Positions 15,728 to 23,398 of a DNA stretch of 30,766 bases are shown piece by piece. Made by a program: the position numbers and the translations under genes. The stretch's first letter is position 1. Every line of letters begins with the position of its first letter. The notes beneath the pieces were generated by a model. The model made no database searches and was not told where the DNA came from. It saw only the letters and a program-made list of their open reading frames with translations. This DNA comes from Candidatus Colicola caccequi (lineage in GTDB: Bacteria > Bacteroidota > Bacteroidia > Bacteroidales > Paludibacteraceae): NCBI GenBank assembly GCA_018065205.1, contig JAGHTR010000025.1:1-30766 (forward strand), written 5' to 3'.

Positions 15728-16533
15728 TGAATGCGGGTATTGAGTATTTGTGCGAGTATGACTCCGGCGGTAAAGAGTTGTTGTTCGCAAGGTTGGTGCC
15801 AATTCCAGATATAGTGGTACGTATTGGTATCTCCGGTTTTATGGTAGTTATATATTCCGGAGGTAATGTTGTAGACGTTTTGCATGAGTTGTGTAGGCGA
15901 CAGTTGTCGGATGGAGTCGGCTTGGTTGTCATAGGTGAGAATGATGAGTTGGGCGTATTCGGTGTAAGAGTATCCGCGTGCGTTGATGAGGTGTTCATCC
16001 CATATGGCATGTAGGTTAGTAGGTTGTGCAAACCAGTTGCATTTGACTTTATTTCCTCCTTTATCGTATTGTGGTGCCATGTGCATAGGGCAGAAGCAGT
16101 CTCCTATGAGGTGTGTAAGGAAGACGAGTCGGTCGTGGTAGGAGAGCGTTTCGCCGTTGATGGTCATGGGTTGTGTAGTATTCCACACCTCGGGTTGTAT
16201 GAGTTGGTAGGTAGTGGTCCATAGTCGTCCGCCCTCTTGTGGGAAGTGATGGGTGAGGGAGTCGATGTCGTCGGGCGAGAGAGGTTGTTCGAGGTCTTGG
16301 TAGTGCCAATCGTATGATGTTGGGTATATTTGTGGGGCGCTTTTTATTTCGTCCGGCCAGTTAACCCAGTAGATCATGCCATTTTTTCCGAGAGTAGCAT
16401 CGATTTTTTTGGTTGTTTTTCGGTTGAGGTAGTGGTACGCTATTTCGGCGATTATCCGATGTCCGGTAGGTCCCCATGCCCAGGTAGGCGCAGTGATAGC
16501 GATTAGTGCACTAATTAAAATGATTTTTCTCAT
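15724..16533 (-). CDS. Secreted S1/P1-type nuclease
   Basis: This 269-residue protein has a signal peptide cleaved after TAPTWA, leaving Trp20 as the mature N-terminus (WGPTGHRIIAEIA). That matters because in S1/P1 nucleases the N-terminal tryptophan amine itself binds zinc. Other zinc-site motifs follow in family order: WPDEI, DWHYQDL, FLTHLIGDCFCPMHM, and NLHAIWDEHLI. The enzymes cut single-stranded nucleic acids and remove 3' phosphates outside the cytoplasm. A phospholipase C-like relative shares the fold, but the motifs fit nuclease best. The start overlaps the unknown secreted protein gene by four bases. Confidence 0.9.
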   Translation of the reverse strand: MRKIILISALIAITAPTWAWGPTGHRIIAEIAYHYLNRKTTKKIDATLGKNGMIYWVNWPDEIKSAPQIYPTSYDWHYQDLEQPLSPDDIDSLTHHFPQEGGRLWTTTYQLIQPEVWNTTQPMTINGETLSYHDRLVFLTHLIGDCFCPMHMAPQYDKGGNKVKCNWFAQPTNLHAIWDEHLINARGYSYTEYAQLIILTYDNQADSIRQLSPTQLMQNVYNITSGIYNYHKTGDTNTYHYIWNWHQPCEQQLFTAGVILAQILNTRIH

Positions 16534-17930
16534 AGTCTTTTCCCTAAAATTGTATATTGAAGATTATCTTTGCATATATAAATTTGTCCATCTTTCCACA
16601 CTTTGGTTATCTTAGCATCTTCATTTCCCACGGGATACCACCCTGTCTGCTCTGCAAACGTAGTCCAATCAACTTGCGCCTCTGTTGGCACATTCTCCGT
16701 GGGAAAAAGGACCCAAAAAACACAATCTGTTCTAATGTTTATATGGCTTAACTTAACACAAGGGACGTCACTAAAATCTCCATCCAGGACATAATATCCA
16801 TCTTTATACGGATAGGCATAGAGACAGACGGAGCCATGTGCCGTTTTTATCCATTTCCAATAAGATTTATAAGGAGAGCTTTTTTTATCTTTAGGTGGCA
16901 ATTCATACCCTATCCAAGTTTGAGAAGCCTTATGCCAGATGGTTAAACTATCCTCTTGCACATCAATTGTATAACGCCAACTTTCTGGAATAGCATTGGT
17001 ATGAAAGTGATATAAACCATCTTTGGCATCCTCCACTTCAATAGATTTTAATTGGATTTTATTTCCCTGCCAACTTCCATACATTACTCGCAAAGTATTA
17101 TTAACATCTCCTAAGGCCATGACATATTCTCCACTAACGATAGTGGTGTCTTGAGACATCTCCCACTTCTCATTACTATACACTGCATAAAGCGTCACAT
17201 CCCGTTGAGGATAATATCTATCAACAGATCCATATACACATGTTTGCTCCGTTGGTTTACTATCTTCACTCCACCCTACAAAATTCCAAGTAAATCCATT
17301 ATCTACAATTAATCTACAACTATCCGGCACTGCCATTAACTGCACACCCTGTTTAGCATCTAGTTCTTTTAATACTTGTTCATTTCGTTTCAATGATTTA
17401 TCGACCCAACTCAATGTTACGTCATGAGGTACCACAGGAGCAGGAGTATAATCAACACTCATCTGCTTGATATACAATGAATTTTTCTCTCCTTTTATTA
17501 TCAAGGAGACCGATGTTCCATCTATTATCGATATACTCTGATTATAAATTTTTATTGATTCAAAGTCAGTTGCATATCCCTCCCGACCAGGCCAATCCTT
17601 ATAATCACCAGTGGCTACTATTGTTGACTCTTCCCCTACTTTCAACTCCACATCTCCTGCTCCACCGGTAGCGTTTGAATGCACCCATATTATGACACCA
17701 TCTATTGTGCCCGCCGGTAATCCGGTTATAGTCAGCGTTGCCGTTTTATCTGCTCCTATACGTCCACCACTTTTGGTATCATTATAATAGATTGCATTCA
17801 TATCCGCTGACCATATATCGCCACTCAACGTTGCCGATTGATATGATTCAACGGTTGCAACTACTGTTTTTCCCCATATGTTAGATATGAGACAACAAAC
17901 ACTAAACACTATAAACCCGATACGTTTCAT
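16530..17930 (-). CDS. Unknown secreted protein with a possible T9SS-like C-terminus
   Basis: I do not recognise this 466-residue protein as a whole. It opens with a signal peptide (MKRIGFIVFSVCCLISNIWG). Residues about 25-165 look like a beta-rich domain. A middle segment with NGFTWNFVGWSED and YYPQRDVTLYAVYSNE resembles the InlB B-repeat type common in Bacteroidales surface proteins. The end, ITKVWKDGQIYICKDNLQYTILGKRL in two short pieces, resembles the NGQ-x-I-x-xxG-xx-YN-x-x-G tail of T9SS sorting domains, which would fit the plug protein nearby; this is tentative. The gene overlaps both neighbours by four bases. Its base composition looks richer in A and T than the flanking genes, which hints at later acquisition. 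Confidence 0.6.
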   Translation of the reverse strand: MKRIGFIVFSVCCLISNIWGKTVVATVESYQSATLSGDIWSADMNAIYYNDTKSGGRIGADKTATLTITGLPAGTIDGVIIWVHSNATGGAGDVELKVGEESTIVATGDYKDWPGREGYATDFESIKIYNQSISIIDGTSVSLIIKGEKNSLYIKQMSVDYTPAPVVPHDVTLSWVDKSLKRNEQVLKELDAKQGVQLMAVPDSCRLIVDNGFTWNFVGWSEDSKPTEQTCVYGSVDRYYPQRDVTLYAVYSNEKWEMSQDTTIVSGEYVMALGDVNNTLRVMYGSWQGNKIQLKSIEVEDAKDGLYHFHTNAIPESWRYTIDVQEDSLTIWHKASQTWIGYELPPKDKKSSPYKSYWKWIKTAHGSVCLYAYPYKDGYYVLDGDFSDVPCVKLSHINIRTDCVFWVLFPTENVPTEAQVDWTTFAEQTGWYPVGNEDAKITKVWKDGQIYICKDNLQYTILGKRL

Positions 17931-19123
17931 TTGGGGAGGGAGTTATATTCTTCGAGGGCTTTGCGTAGGACGATCATGGCTTTAGCGAGTTCGTCCTTAT
18001 TGAGGACATACGCCATGCGGACCTGGTCACGTCCCTCGTTAGGGTCCGTATAGAAGCCCGAACCCGGCGCCATCATGACGGTTTGTCCCTCATAAGTGAA
18101 GTCGGTGAGGCACCACTGGCAGAACCGTTCGGTATCATCGACCGGCAGTCGTACCATGACATAGAAAGCCCCCATGGGCGTAGGCGCAAAGACACCCGGG
18201 ATCTGGTTGAGTTGGTCGATAAGGAAATTACGACGAGACACATACTCATCATAGACCTCCTCCATATACTCCTCAGGCGTACTGAGACTGGCTTCGGCGA
18301 TGACCTGTCCGAAGAGCGGAGGCGAGAGTCGAGCCTGGCAGAACTTCATAACCGCCTGCCGCACCTGTTTATTCTTAGTAATCAGTGCTCCGATACGTAT
18401 GCCACACTCGGAATAGCGTTTAGAGACCGAGTCCACAAGGATGACATTCTCCTCGATACCCTCCAGATGGCAAGCGGATATATATGGTCGTTTGGTGTAG
18501 ATAAACTCCCGATAGACCTCATCGGAGAAGAGATAGAGGTTGTACTTATGAACGAGGTCACGTATCTGCCTCATCTCCTGCTTAGTATAGAGATAGCCGG
18601 TAGGGTTATTGGGGTTACAGATAAGAATAGCCCGAGTCTTATCGGTTATCTGCTTTTCGAACTCCTCGACAGGAGGTAATTTGAAACCATCCTCGATATG
18701 TGTCTTGACGCTCTTGACGATAGCTCCGCAGCTGATAGCAAACGCCATATAGTTAGCATAGCTGGGGTCAGTAACGATAATCTCATCTCCGGGATTAAGG
18801 CACGCCATGTAGGCGAACATGATAGCTTCGGATCCGCCGGAAGTGATGATAATCTCATCCGGACTAAGGTCAATACCATACTTAGCATAGTAACTGACCA
18901 TCTTAGTGCGTAGTGATTTGAGTCCCTGTGAGGGCGAGTAGTCGAGCACTTCGGGAGTGAAATGCTGGACAGCCTGCAGGGCGCACTTAGGAGTAGCTAT
19001 ATCGGGCTGACCTATATTGAGGTGATAGACCTTAGTGCCACTGAGTTTAGCAGCGTCCGCATACTTAGCCAGTTTACGGATAGGCGACTGCGGCATGTTT
19101 TGAGCACGTTGTGAGATTTCCAT
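17927..19123 (-). CDS. Class I/II pyridoxal-phosphate aminotransferase
   Basis: From the ATG at 19123 the protein has 398 residues and opens MEISQRAQNMPQSPIRKLAKYA, typical for this group. Motifs are HLNIGQPDI, YSPSQGLKSLR, ITSGGSEAIMFA, ICNPNNPTGYLY, LFSDEVYREF and the PLP-lysine site DSVSKRYSECGIRIG, with MAPGSGFY and RMAYVLN near the end. It transfers amino groups between an amino acid and a 2-oxo acid, probably aspartate or an aromatic acid; the substrate cannot be fixed from sequence. A longer frame to 19237 exists but overlaps the end of the upstream gene with unrelated residues. The gene starts 11 bases after the oxidoreductase stop. Confidence 0.9.
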   Translation of the reverse strand: MEISQRAQNMPQSPIRKLAKYADAAKLSGTKVYHLNIGQPDIATPKCALQAVQHFTPEVLDYSPSQGLKSLRTKMVSYYAKYGIDLSPDEIIITSGGSEAIMFAYMACLNPGDEIIVTDPSYANYMAFAISCGAIVKSVKTHIEDGFKLPPVEEFEKQITDKTRAILICNPNNPTGYLYTKQEMRQIRDLVHKYNLYLFSDEVYREFIYTKRPYISACHLEGIEENVILVDSVSKRYSECGIRIGALITKNKQVRQAVMKFCQARLSPPLFGQVIAEASLSTPEEYMEEVYDEYVSRRNFLIDQLNQIPGVFAPTPMGAFYVMVRLPVDDTERFCQWCLTDFTYEGQTVMMAPGSGFYTDPNEGRDQVRMAYVLNKDELAKAMIVLRKALEEYNSLPK

Positions 19124-19134
19124 ATATGAAATGA

Positions 19135-22083
19135 TTAATGTTTTTTTACTAACTGATATAAGACCTCGATAGGATGTAAGGCGTGTACGCCGGTGCCATC
19201 CAGTATCTGTTGTCGGCAGCTGGTTCCGGGAGCGCATACGATACCCTTGGCAGTCCGTACAGCAGGGAAGAGGACTGATTCGCCAATCGCCATACTGGTG
19301 TCGTAATGCTCCTGTTCATACCCAAAGGACCCTGCCATACCGCAGCATGAAGAAGGGATGATATGTACATCGGCTCCGGTGAGGCGCAGACAATCGGCAG
19401 TAGGTTGGATGCCGACCAAGGCTTTTTGATGGCAATGTCCATGGAGATAGATAGTCTGTTGGATCTGGTTGAAGTTATCGGAAGATATACGTCCGTGTTG
19501 CACTTCTCGCATGAGCCACTCATCGTACAAGAAACAGTTGCGTGCTAACGACTGAGCGCGAGGGTCATCGACCAAGCGCGGGTACTCGTCCCTAAAGGAA
19601 AGAATACACGAGGGTTCGATGCCGATGAGCGGTGTATCGGGAGTGATGATAGGTGCTAGCAGGTCGATATTGCGTTTGGCATACTTAGTTGCGAGAGTGA
19701 GACATCCCTTAGAGATAGCAGCCCTACCCGACTCGACATGCTTAGGCACGATAACCTGATAGCCGAGGGCAGTGAGCAGTTGGGCAAAGTGGAGGCCGAG
19801 TTCAGGTTCATGAAGGGAGGTGAATTCGTCCGCAAAGAGGTAGACGATTTGTGATTTGTTATTGCAGATTGTATATTGATTATTGATTATTGATGATTGA
19901 TGATTTATTTGTTTCCGCATGGAGTGGCGGGCGATGGTGGGGATATGACGATGTGGGGAGAATCGAACGATGCGTTTGATGATAGATGATATGAAAGGAT
20001 TGGTAGCGCACCAGTTGTAGATAGATGGAACGAGTGATCCGATACGTTCGATAGCCGCCATGCGAGCGACCATCCACGAGCGGAAGGGAGTGCCCTTGAT
20101 TTGGTGTTGGATTTGGAGTAACTCACTACGAAGGGCAGTCATGTCCACATTGCTGGGGCAGTCGCTCTTGCACCCCTTGCATGCCAAACATGAATCGAGT
20201 ACGGCCTGCACTTCAGCGGAAGTGATGCCATGTGGGTCCCGTGTGAGTTTTTCTCGGAGTATATTAGCGCGAGCACGAGTAGAGAGTATTTCGTCCCTGC
20301 TCATCTTGTAGGTCGGGCACATGAGTCCGCCCATAGCGATGGACTTGCGGCAGTCGGCGGAGCCGTTGCAACGTTCGACTCGCTCAATCGTCGAAACTGC
20401 AAGTTCGTAAGGTTGATTGCCGCTCTGCTTAATCAACGGACGACTTGAGTTTCTCCTCTCCATTCTCTTCGAAATGTGCACTGTACATTTCTCCACGGTG
20501 TTACCACCTCTTCGGGGGTATATAATGGAATCGTAGCGGAGGGAGGCATCCATGGGAGGGGTGTTGACTATCTTGCCCATATTAAGGAGCGAGTCAGGGT
20601 CCCAGATGCGTTTGAGTTGGCAGAAGAGGTCATAGACGTCCGGTCCATAGACGAGTGGAATGAACTCACCGCGTAACCGTCCATCGCCATGTTCGCCACT
20701 GAGACTGCCATGATGTTTTTTGACGAGTTCAGCAGTAGCCTGAGCGACCTGTCTGAACTTAATGCGGTCCTGCGGGTCTTTGAGGTTCAGAATAGGTCGC
20801 AGATGGAGTTCTCCGGTAGATATATGTCCATAATAGACGCAGTCGAGGTTGAGTTGGTCGAGCATAGCACGGAAGTCGGCTATGTATGCAGCGAGTCGTT
20901 CAGGAGCGACGGCTGTATCTTCGATTACGCCGACGGGTTTAGCATCCCCGTCCATGCCGGTTAGCACGCCGAGTCCTGCCTTGCGGAGAGCCCAGATGGC
21001 GTCGACTTTTGAATCCATGAGCATACGATGCTCCGTGTTGAGTGTTGAGTGTTGAGTGTTGAGAGGTTCGTCTGTCCAGAACTCGGAGACGAGGATAGCG
21101 GCGGGGAGGTGGTTAGGGTCAAGTCCGAGCACCTGCATGTGTTGCGCAGCGGCGGGGTTATCCTTAGCGAGTTGAAGTATCTTGCCGTCGATGAGTTCGA
21201 CAGCCACGGGGTGTTGTTGCAGCGCCTCGAGGTTAGCCTGCCAAGCCTCGTCAATATGGTTGAGGAACCGGCAGACGGCTATTTTATGAGCAGGAGGGAT
21301 GGGGTCAAGGCTGAGCATGATCTCGGTGACGAGACAGAGAGTTCCTTCGCTGCCGGTGATGAGGGAGCATAAGTTGAGACCCAACTTATTGCTTATTGAT
21401 GATTGATTATTGTATATTGCAGATTGAGCGTTTAGGGCTTCATCGAGGGCATATCCGCAGCTGCGTCGTTGGAGGGAAGTATCGGGGAAGTGCTCCCGGA
21501 GCAGAGCGACGACAGAGGGGTCGGCTTGCCATGTTTGGAGTTGGTTAAGGATAGCCTGGTAGAGTTCGGATGGTTGTTCATCGGGAGCCGCCAGTTGTCC
21601 TACGCCATGAATAGATCCATCGGCGAGCATGATACGCAGTCCGATGACGTGGTGTCGAGTGCTGCCATAGATAAGGCTATGTGTGCCGCAGGAGTTATTT
21701 CCGACCATTCCGCCTATGCAGCATCGGTTGGAGGTGCTTGTTTCTGGGCTAAAGAATAGTCCGTAGGGACGGAGAGCGAGGTTTAGTTCATCTCGAACGA
21801 CTCCGGGCTGCACACGCACCCATCGTTGGTCGGGGTTGACCTCGAGGATAGCGTTCATGTAGCGGCTGACATCAACGACGATGCCATTGCCGACGACTTG
21901 TCCGGCTATGCTAGTACCTCCGGCTCGAGGGATGAGATGCGTATGTCGTTTACGTGCCTCGTCGAGCAGCCATCTCAGGTCCTCTTCGTCCTTAGGATAC
22001 GCCACAGCGAGTGGCATCTCGCGATAGGCTGATGCGTCGGTAGCGTAGGCTATTCTATGTAAAGCATCTGTAAGTAACTGCAT
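19135..22083 (-). CDS. FAD-linked oxidoreductase fused to Fe-S/CCG domain (GlcD-GlpC type)
   Basis: This 982-residue fusion begins with an FAD-binding domain (PRAGGTSIAGQVVGNGIVVD near 52-71, NNSCGTHSLIYGS, ITGSEGTLCLVTE), then the FAD-linked oxidase C-terminal domain ending GEHGDGRLRGEF (about 463-474). Next is a ferredoxin-like domain with cysteines 572, 578, 589, 632, 635, 638 and 642, and finally a CCG domain (HGHCHQKALVG, SSCCGMAGSFGYE). Relatives oxidise D-lactate, glycolate or D-2-hydroxyglutarate and pass electrons to the membrane; the substrate here is unknown. Three linker segments (about 218-233, 340-352, 725-744) are encoded by heptamer arrays, and 531-562 looks like a further insertion. 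It starts two bases after the FemAB-like stop. Confidence 0.9.
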   Translation of the reverse strand: MQLLTDALHRIAYATDASAYREMPLAVAYPKDEEDLRWLLDEARKRHTHLIPRAGGTSIAGQVVGNGIVVDVSRYMNAILEVNPDQRWVRVQPGVVRDELNLALRPYGLFFSPETSTSNRCCIGGMVGNNSCGTHSLIYGSTRHHVIGLRIMLADGSIHGVGQLAAPDEQPSELYQAILNQLQTWQADPSVVALLREHFPDTSLQRRSCGYALDEALNAQSAIYNNQSSISNKLGLNLCSLITGSEGTLCLVTEIMLSLDPIPPAHKIAVCRFLNHIDEAWQANLEALQQHPVAVELIDGKILQLAKDNPAAAQHMQVLGLDPNHLPAAILVSEFWTDEPLNTQHSTLNTEHRMLMDSKVDAIWALRKAGLGVLTGMDGDAKPVGVIEDTAVAPERLAAYIADFRAMLDQLNLDCVYYGHISTGELHLRPILNLKDPQDRIKFRQVAQATAELVKKHHGSLSGEHGDGRLRGEFIPLVYGPDVYDLFCQLKRIWDPDSLLNMGKIVNTPPMDASLRYDSIIYPRRGGNTVEKCTVHISKRMERRNSSRPLIKQSGNQPYELAVSTIERVERCNGSADCRKSIAMGGLMCPTYKMSRDEILSTRARANILREKLTRDPHGITSAEVQAVLDSCLACKGCKSDCPSNVDMTALRSELLQIQHQIKGTPFRSWMVARMAAIERIGSLVPSIYNWCATNPFISSIIKRIVRFSPHRHIPTIARHSMRKQINHQSSIINNQYTICNNKSQIVYLFADEFTSLHEPELGLHFAQLLTALGYQVIVPKHVESGRAAISKGCLTLATKYAKRNIDLLAPIITPDTPLIGIEPSCILSFRDEYPRLVDDPRAQSLARNCFLYDEWLMREVQHGRISSDNFNQIQQTIYLHGHCHQKALVGIQPTADCLRLTGADVHIIPSSCCGMAGSFGYEQEHYDTSMAIGESVLFPAVRTAKGIVCAPGTSCRQQILDGTGVHALHPIEVLYQLVKKH
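19865..19906 (-). repeat. Heptamer array NNNATTG, six units, inside the FAD/Fe-S gene
   Basis: Plus-strand units are CAGATTG, TATATTG, ATTATTG, ATTATTG, ATGATTG and ATGATTT. They encode residues about 725-744 (INHQSSIINNQYTICNN) between the Fe-S domain and the VYLFADEF start of the CCG region. Confidence 0.9.
21036..21066 (-). repeat. Heptamer array TGTTGAG, four exact units plus AGG, inside the FAD/Fe-S gene
   Basis: Four exact copies of TGTTGAG and a trailing AGG encode PLNTQHSTLNTEH (about 340-352). The same 31 bases occur in btuB at 26550-26580 in another reading frame. Confidence 0.95.
21384..21426 (-). repeat. Heptamer array NNNATTG, about six units, inside the FAD/Fe-S gene
   Basis: After an ACTTATTG come CTTATTG, ATGATTG, ATTATTG, TATATTG and CAGATTG. 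They encode AQSAIYNNQSSISNK (about 219-233), just before the FAD-domain motif ITGSEGT. Confidence 0.9.
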
Positions 22084-22085
22084 GA

Positions 22086-22976
22086 TTAGCGATGACGATT
22101 AATCCACCATTTACCGAGTCGATAGATAAGCGGATGAAGGATAGTTATGTATCTGCCCCACTCTTTGAGTTCTCCCCCCATTTGCAGTTTGAAGTCCCTG
22201 ACGCCATATGGTACGTTAGGTTCGCCTGCCCCCATCATATCGATGAGGGTTATATGGTTATTGCGGCAATAGGAGATCATAGCCCAAGTGCTCATGACTT
22301 GTCCACAAATATACCACTCGTAAGCGATGGAGTTGAGGATGGGCATGAGAACGCCTCCGACGATGTGCGGTTGCGGGGTATTTTGGGTGACGACCAAGAG
22401 TGTTATTCCGTTGCGCCAAGCCCGGATGAAGAATCGGAGAGGGGGAAGAGGTCGATGCACTTTAGTGCGGTATAGTGTACTCAGGCAGTGGTAGAAATCG
22501 CGTACGTCATCTTCGGAGTTTGCTTCGCGCCACGTCTGTCCCTGCTGCTGCGCCACGTTTATCTGTCGCATCTTTGTTTCCGGCACTTCTCGATCGGGAT
22601 AGATGATGACGTCGTAATGCGGTATATAGGTCCATCCGGCTTGGACGAGGGAGGAATGGAATGGAGAGTAGTCATCGAAGCAGCGCATTTCGGCGTAAAT
22701 ACATCCGTGGCGGCGGGCTTGAATGCGCATGTTGCGCATAAGCGCGAGCGTTGAGTTTAGCGTTGGTGCCTCCGGGCACTCCGATGAAGACGTTGTAGAT
22801 TGATTATTGCAAATTGTAGATTGAGGTTCGATGCGGAAGCCGCCCTGTATGATAGCGCGTTTAGTAGGTCCACACCCTTGTATTTCGGCCAAACAGGAGC
22901 AGGAGGGGTCGAGTTCGATATAGATAGAGCGCTCGAAGAGCGACCGTGCGGCATATGTCTGAAAGAAGTTCGTCAT
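22086..22976 (-). CDS. FemAB/GNAT-like acyltransferase
   Basis: From the ATG at 22976 the protein has 296 residues, opening MTNFFQTYAARSLFE. The second half resembles FemAB-type and peptidoglycan-bridge GNAT proteins: MRQINVAQQQGQTWREANSEDDVRDFYHCLSTLY, GGVLMPILNSIAYEWYICGQ and DMMGAGEPNVPYGVRDFKLQMGGE. Such enzymes transfer aminoacyl or acyl groups to cell-envelope precursors; the substrate is unknown. The start was set by a strong promoter whose -7 box ends 11 bases upstream; a longer frame to 23030 would cross that promoter. Residues about 52-75 (QSTICNNQSTTSSSECPEAP) are encoded by a composite repeat inserted between two conserved-looking segments. The stop is two bases from the next gene. 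Confidence 0.6.
   Translation of the reverse strand: MTNFFQTYAARSLFERSIYIELDPSCSCLAEIQGCGPTKRAIIQGGFRIEPQSTICNNQSTTSSSECPEAPTLNSTLALMRNMRIQARRHGCIYAEMRCFDDYSPFHSSLVQAGWTYIPHYDVIIYPDREVPETKMRQINVAQQQGQTWREANSEDDVRDFYHCLSTLYRTKVHRPLPPLRFFIRAWRNGITLLVVTQNTPQPHIVGGVLMPILNSIAYEWYICGQVMSTWAMISYCRNNHITLIDMMGAGEPNVPYGVRDFKLQMGGELKEWGRYITILHPLIYRLGKWWINRHR
22763..22823 (-). repeat. Composite repeat inside the FemAB-like gene: hairpin plus heptamers
   Basis: The hairpin GTGCC-TCCG-GGCAC (22766-22779) and flanks form a 24-base match (22763-22786) to the wlbA leader. Heptamers TAGATTG, ATTATTG, CAAATTG and TAGATTG follow at 22796-22823. The whole is read through as protein. Confidence 0.9.
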
Positions 22977-22986
22977 ATAACAAGGT

Positions 22987-23019
22987 GCAAATATACGACA
23001 AATATTTGGAATACGCAAA
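22987..23019 (-). promoter_or_regulatory. Promoter of the FemAB-like gene and downstream operon
   Basis: On the minus strand TTTGC (23019-23015), 19 bases, TATATTTGC (22995-22987). Upstream lies an A/T-rich GCCTAAAAAATGCAAA stretch also found upstream of the rplS promoter. Confidence 0.75.
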
Positions 23020-23039
23020 TAAATTTGCATTTTTTAGGC

Positions 23040-23220
23040 TAAATAGATAACTTCTATCCATAAAATGGATAAAATGACGATAGGAGTTTGCTCATAATCG
23101 TAGTTTTAGACATTAGATGGAAGGATGGAACATCCTGCCTAAAAAAGCAAATTCTTGCGCATTTTAATAAGGATGCGAACCACCATTCGGGGGAATGCTG
23201 CACAGCAGCAGGCAGTTTGC
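23040..23220 (-). other. Gene-free stretch downstream of an orphan promoter, possible small RNA
   Basis: No convincing protein gene lies between the FemAB-like promoter and the rplS terminators. Downstream of the promoter at 23221-23252 the minus strand holds small inverted repeats: GCTGC-TGT-GCAGC, GGATG-TT-CCATCC, and TATCCA-TTTT-ATGGATA near 23056-23072. A 19-codon frame ending MSKLLSSFYPFYG is present but has no support. The stretch may be a small RNA gene or remains of a lost gene. Confidence 0.3.
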
Positions 23221-23252
23221 CGAAGTTACAAAATAATTTGCATATATGCAAA
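23221..23252 (-). promoter_or_regulatory. Orphan promoter-like element
   Basis: On the minus strand TTTGC (23252-23248), within TTTGCATATATGCAAA, is followed after 19 bases by TAACTTCG (23228-23221). Spacing is identical to the other promoters here, with one change from TAnnTTTG. No recognisable gene follows for about 250 bases. Confidence 0.5.
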
Positions 23253-23256
23253 TAAA

Positions 23257-23285
23257 AATGGCAATTTCGGGTAGAGATTGCCATT
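23257..23285. terminator. Second, bidirectional terminator-like hairpin beyond rplS
   Basis: A perfect 9-base-pair stem AATGGCAAT/ATTGCCATT (23257-23265 with 23277-23285), followed by a T-run on the plus strand and by TTTTT on the minus strand counting the closing stem. Confidence 0.65.
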
Positions 23286-23322
23286 TTTTAACGCAAACGT
23301 AAACGTAAACGCAAACTAATAG
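23278..23322. repeat. 45-base dispersed element with AACGYA hexamers, copy 1
   Basis: Four hexamers (AACGCA, AACGTA, AACGTA, AACGCA; 23290-23313) lie between a TTGCCATTTTTT edge and AACTAATAG. Copy 2 at 23922-23966 matches at 42 of 45 positions. This copy lies between the two rplS terminators. Confidence 0.85.
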
Positions 23323-23346
23323 TGCCCGCAGAAAGCGAAGAAGGCA

Positions 23347-23376
23347 TAAAAAAAAGTCCGCGTAGGCGGGCTTTTT
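23347..23376 (-). terminator. Intrinsic terminator of rplS
   Basis: On the minus strand AAGCCCGC-CTAC-GCGGACTT (one mismatch) is followed by a run of T, about 20 bases after the rplS stop. Confidence 0.85.
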
Positions 23377-23398
23377 CTTCGGCTTGTAGGTGTGTCGG

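Noticed and set aside
18083..18679. Open frame of 198 codons on the plus strand opposite the aminotransferase gene
   Set aside because: Lies wholly within a clear aminotransferase gene and shows no family features.
19124..19237. N-terminal extension of the aminotransferase
   Set aside because: The extra residues overlap the end of the FAD/Fe-S gene in another frame and are unlike the family, which starts at MEISQRAQ.
19865..21426. CRISPR array
   Set aside because: The repeats are 7-base tandem units without spacers, and no cas genes are present.
23054..23284. Minus-strand frame of 76 codons between rplS and the FemAB-like gene
   Set aside because: Its first half runs through a terminator hairpin and the orphan promoter, so it cannot be translated from that promoter; composition is not protein-like.
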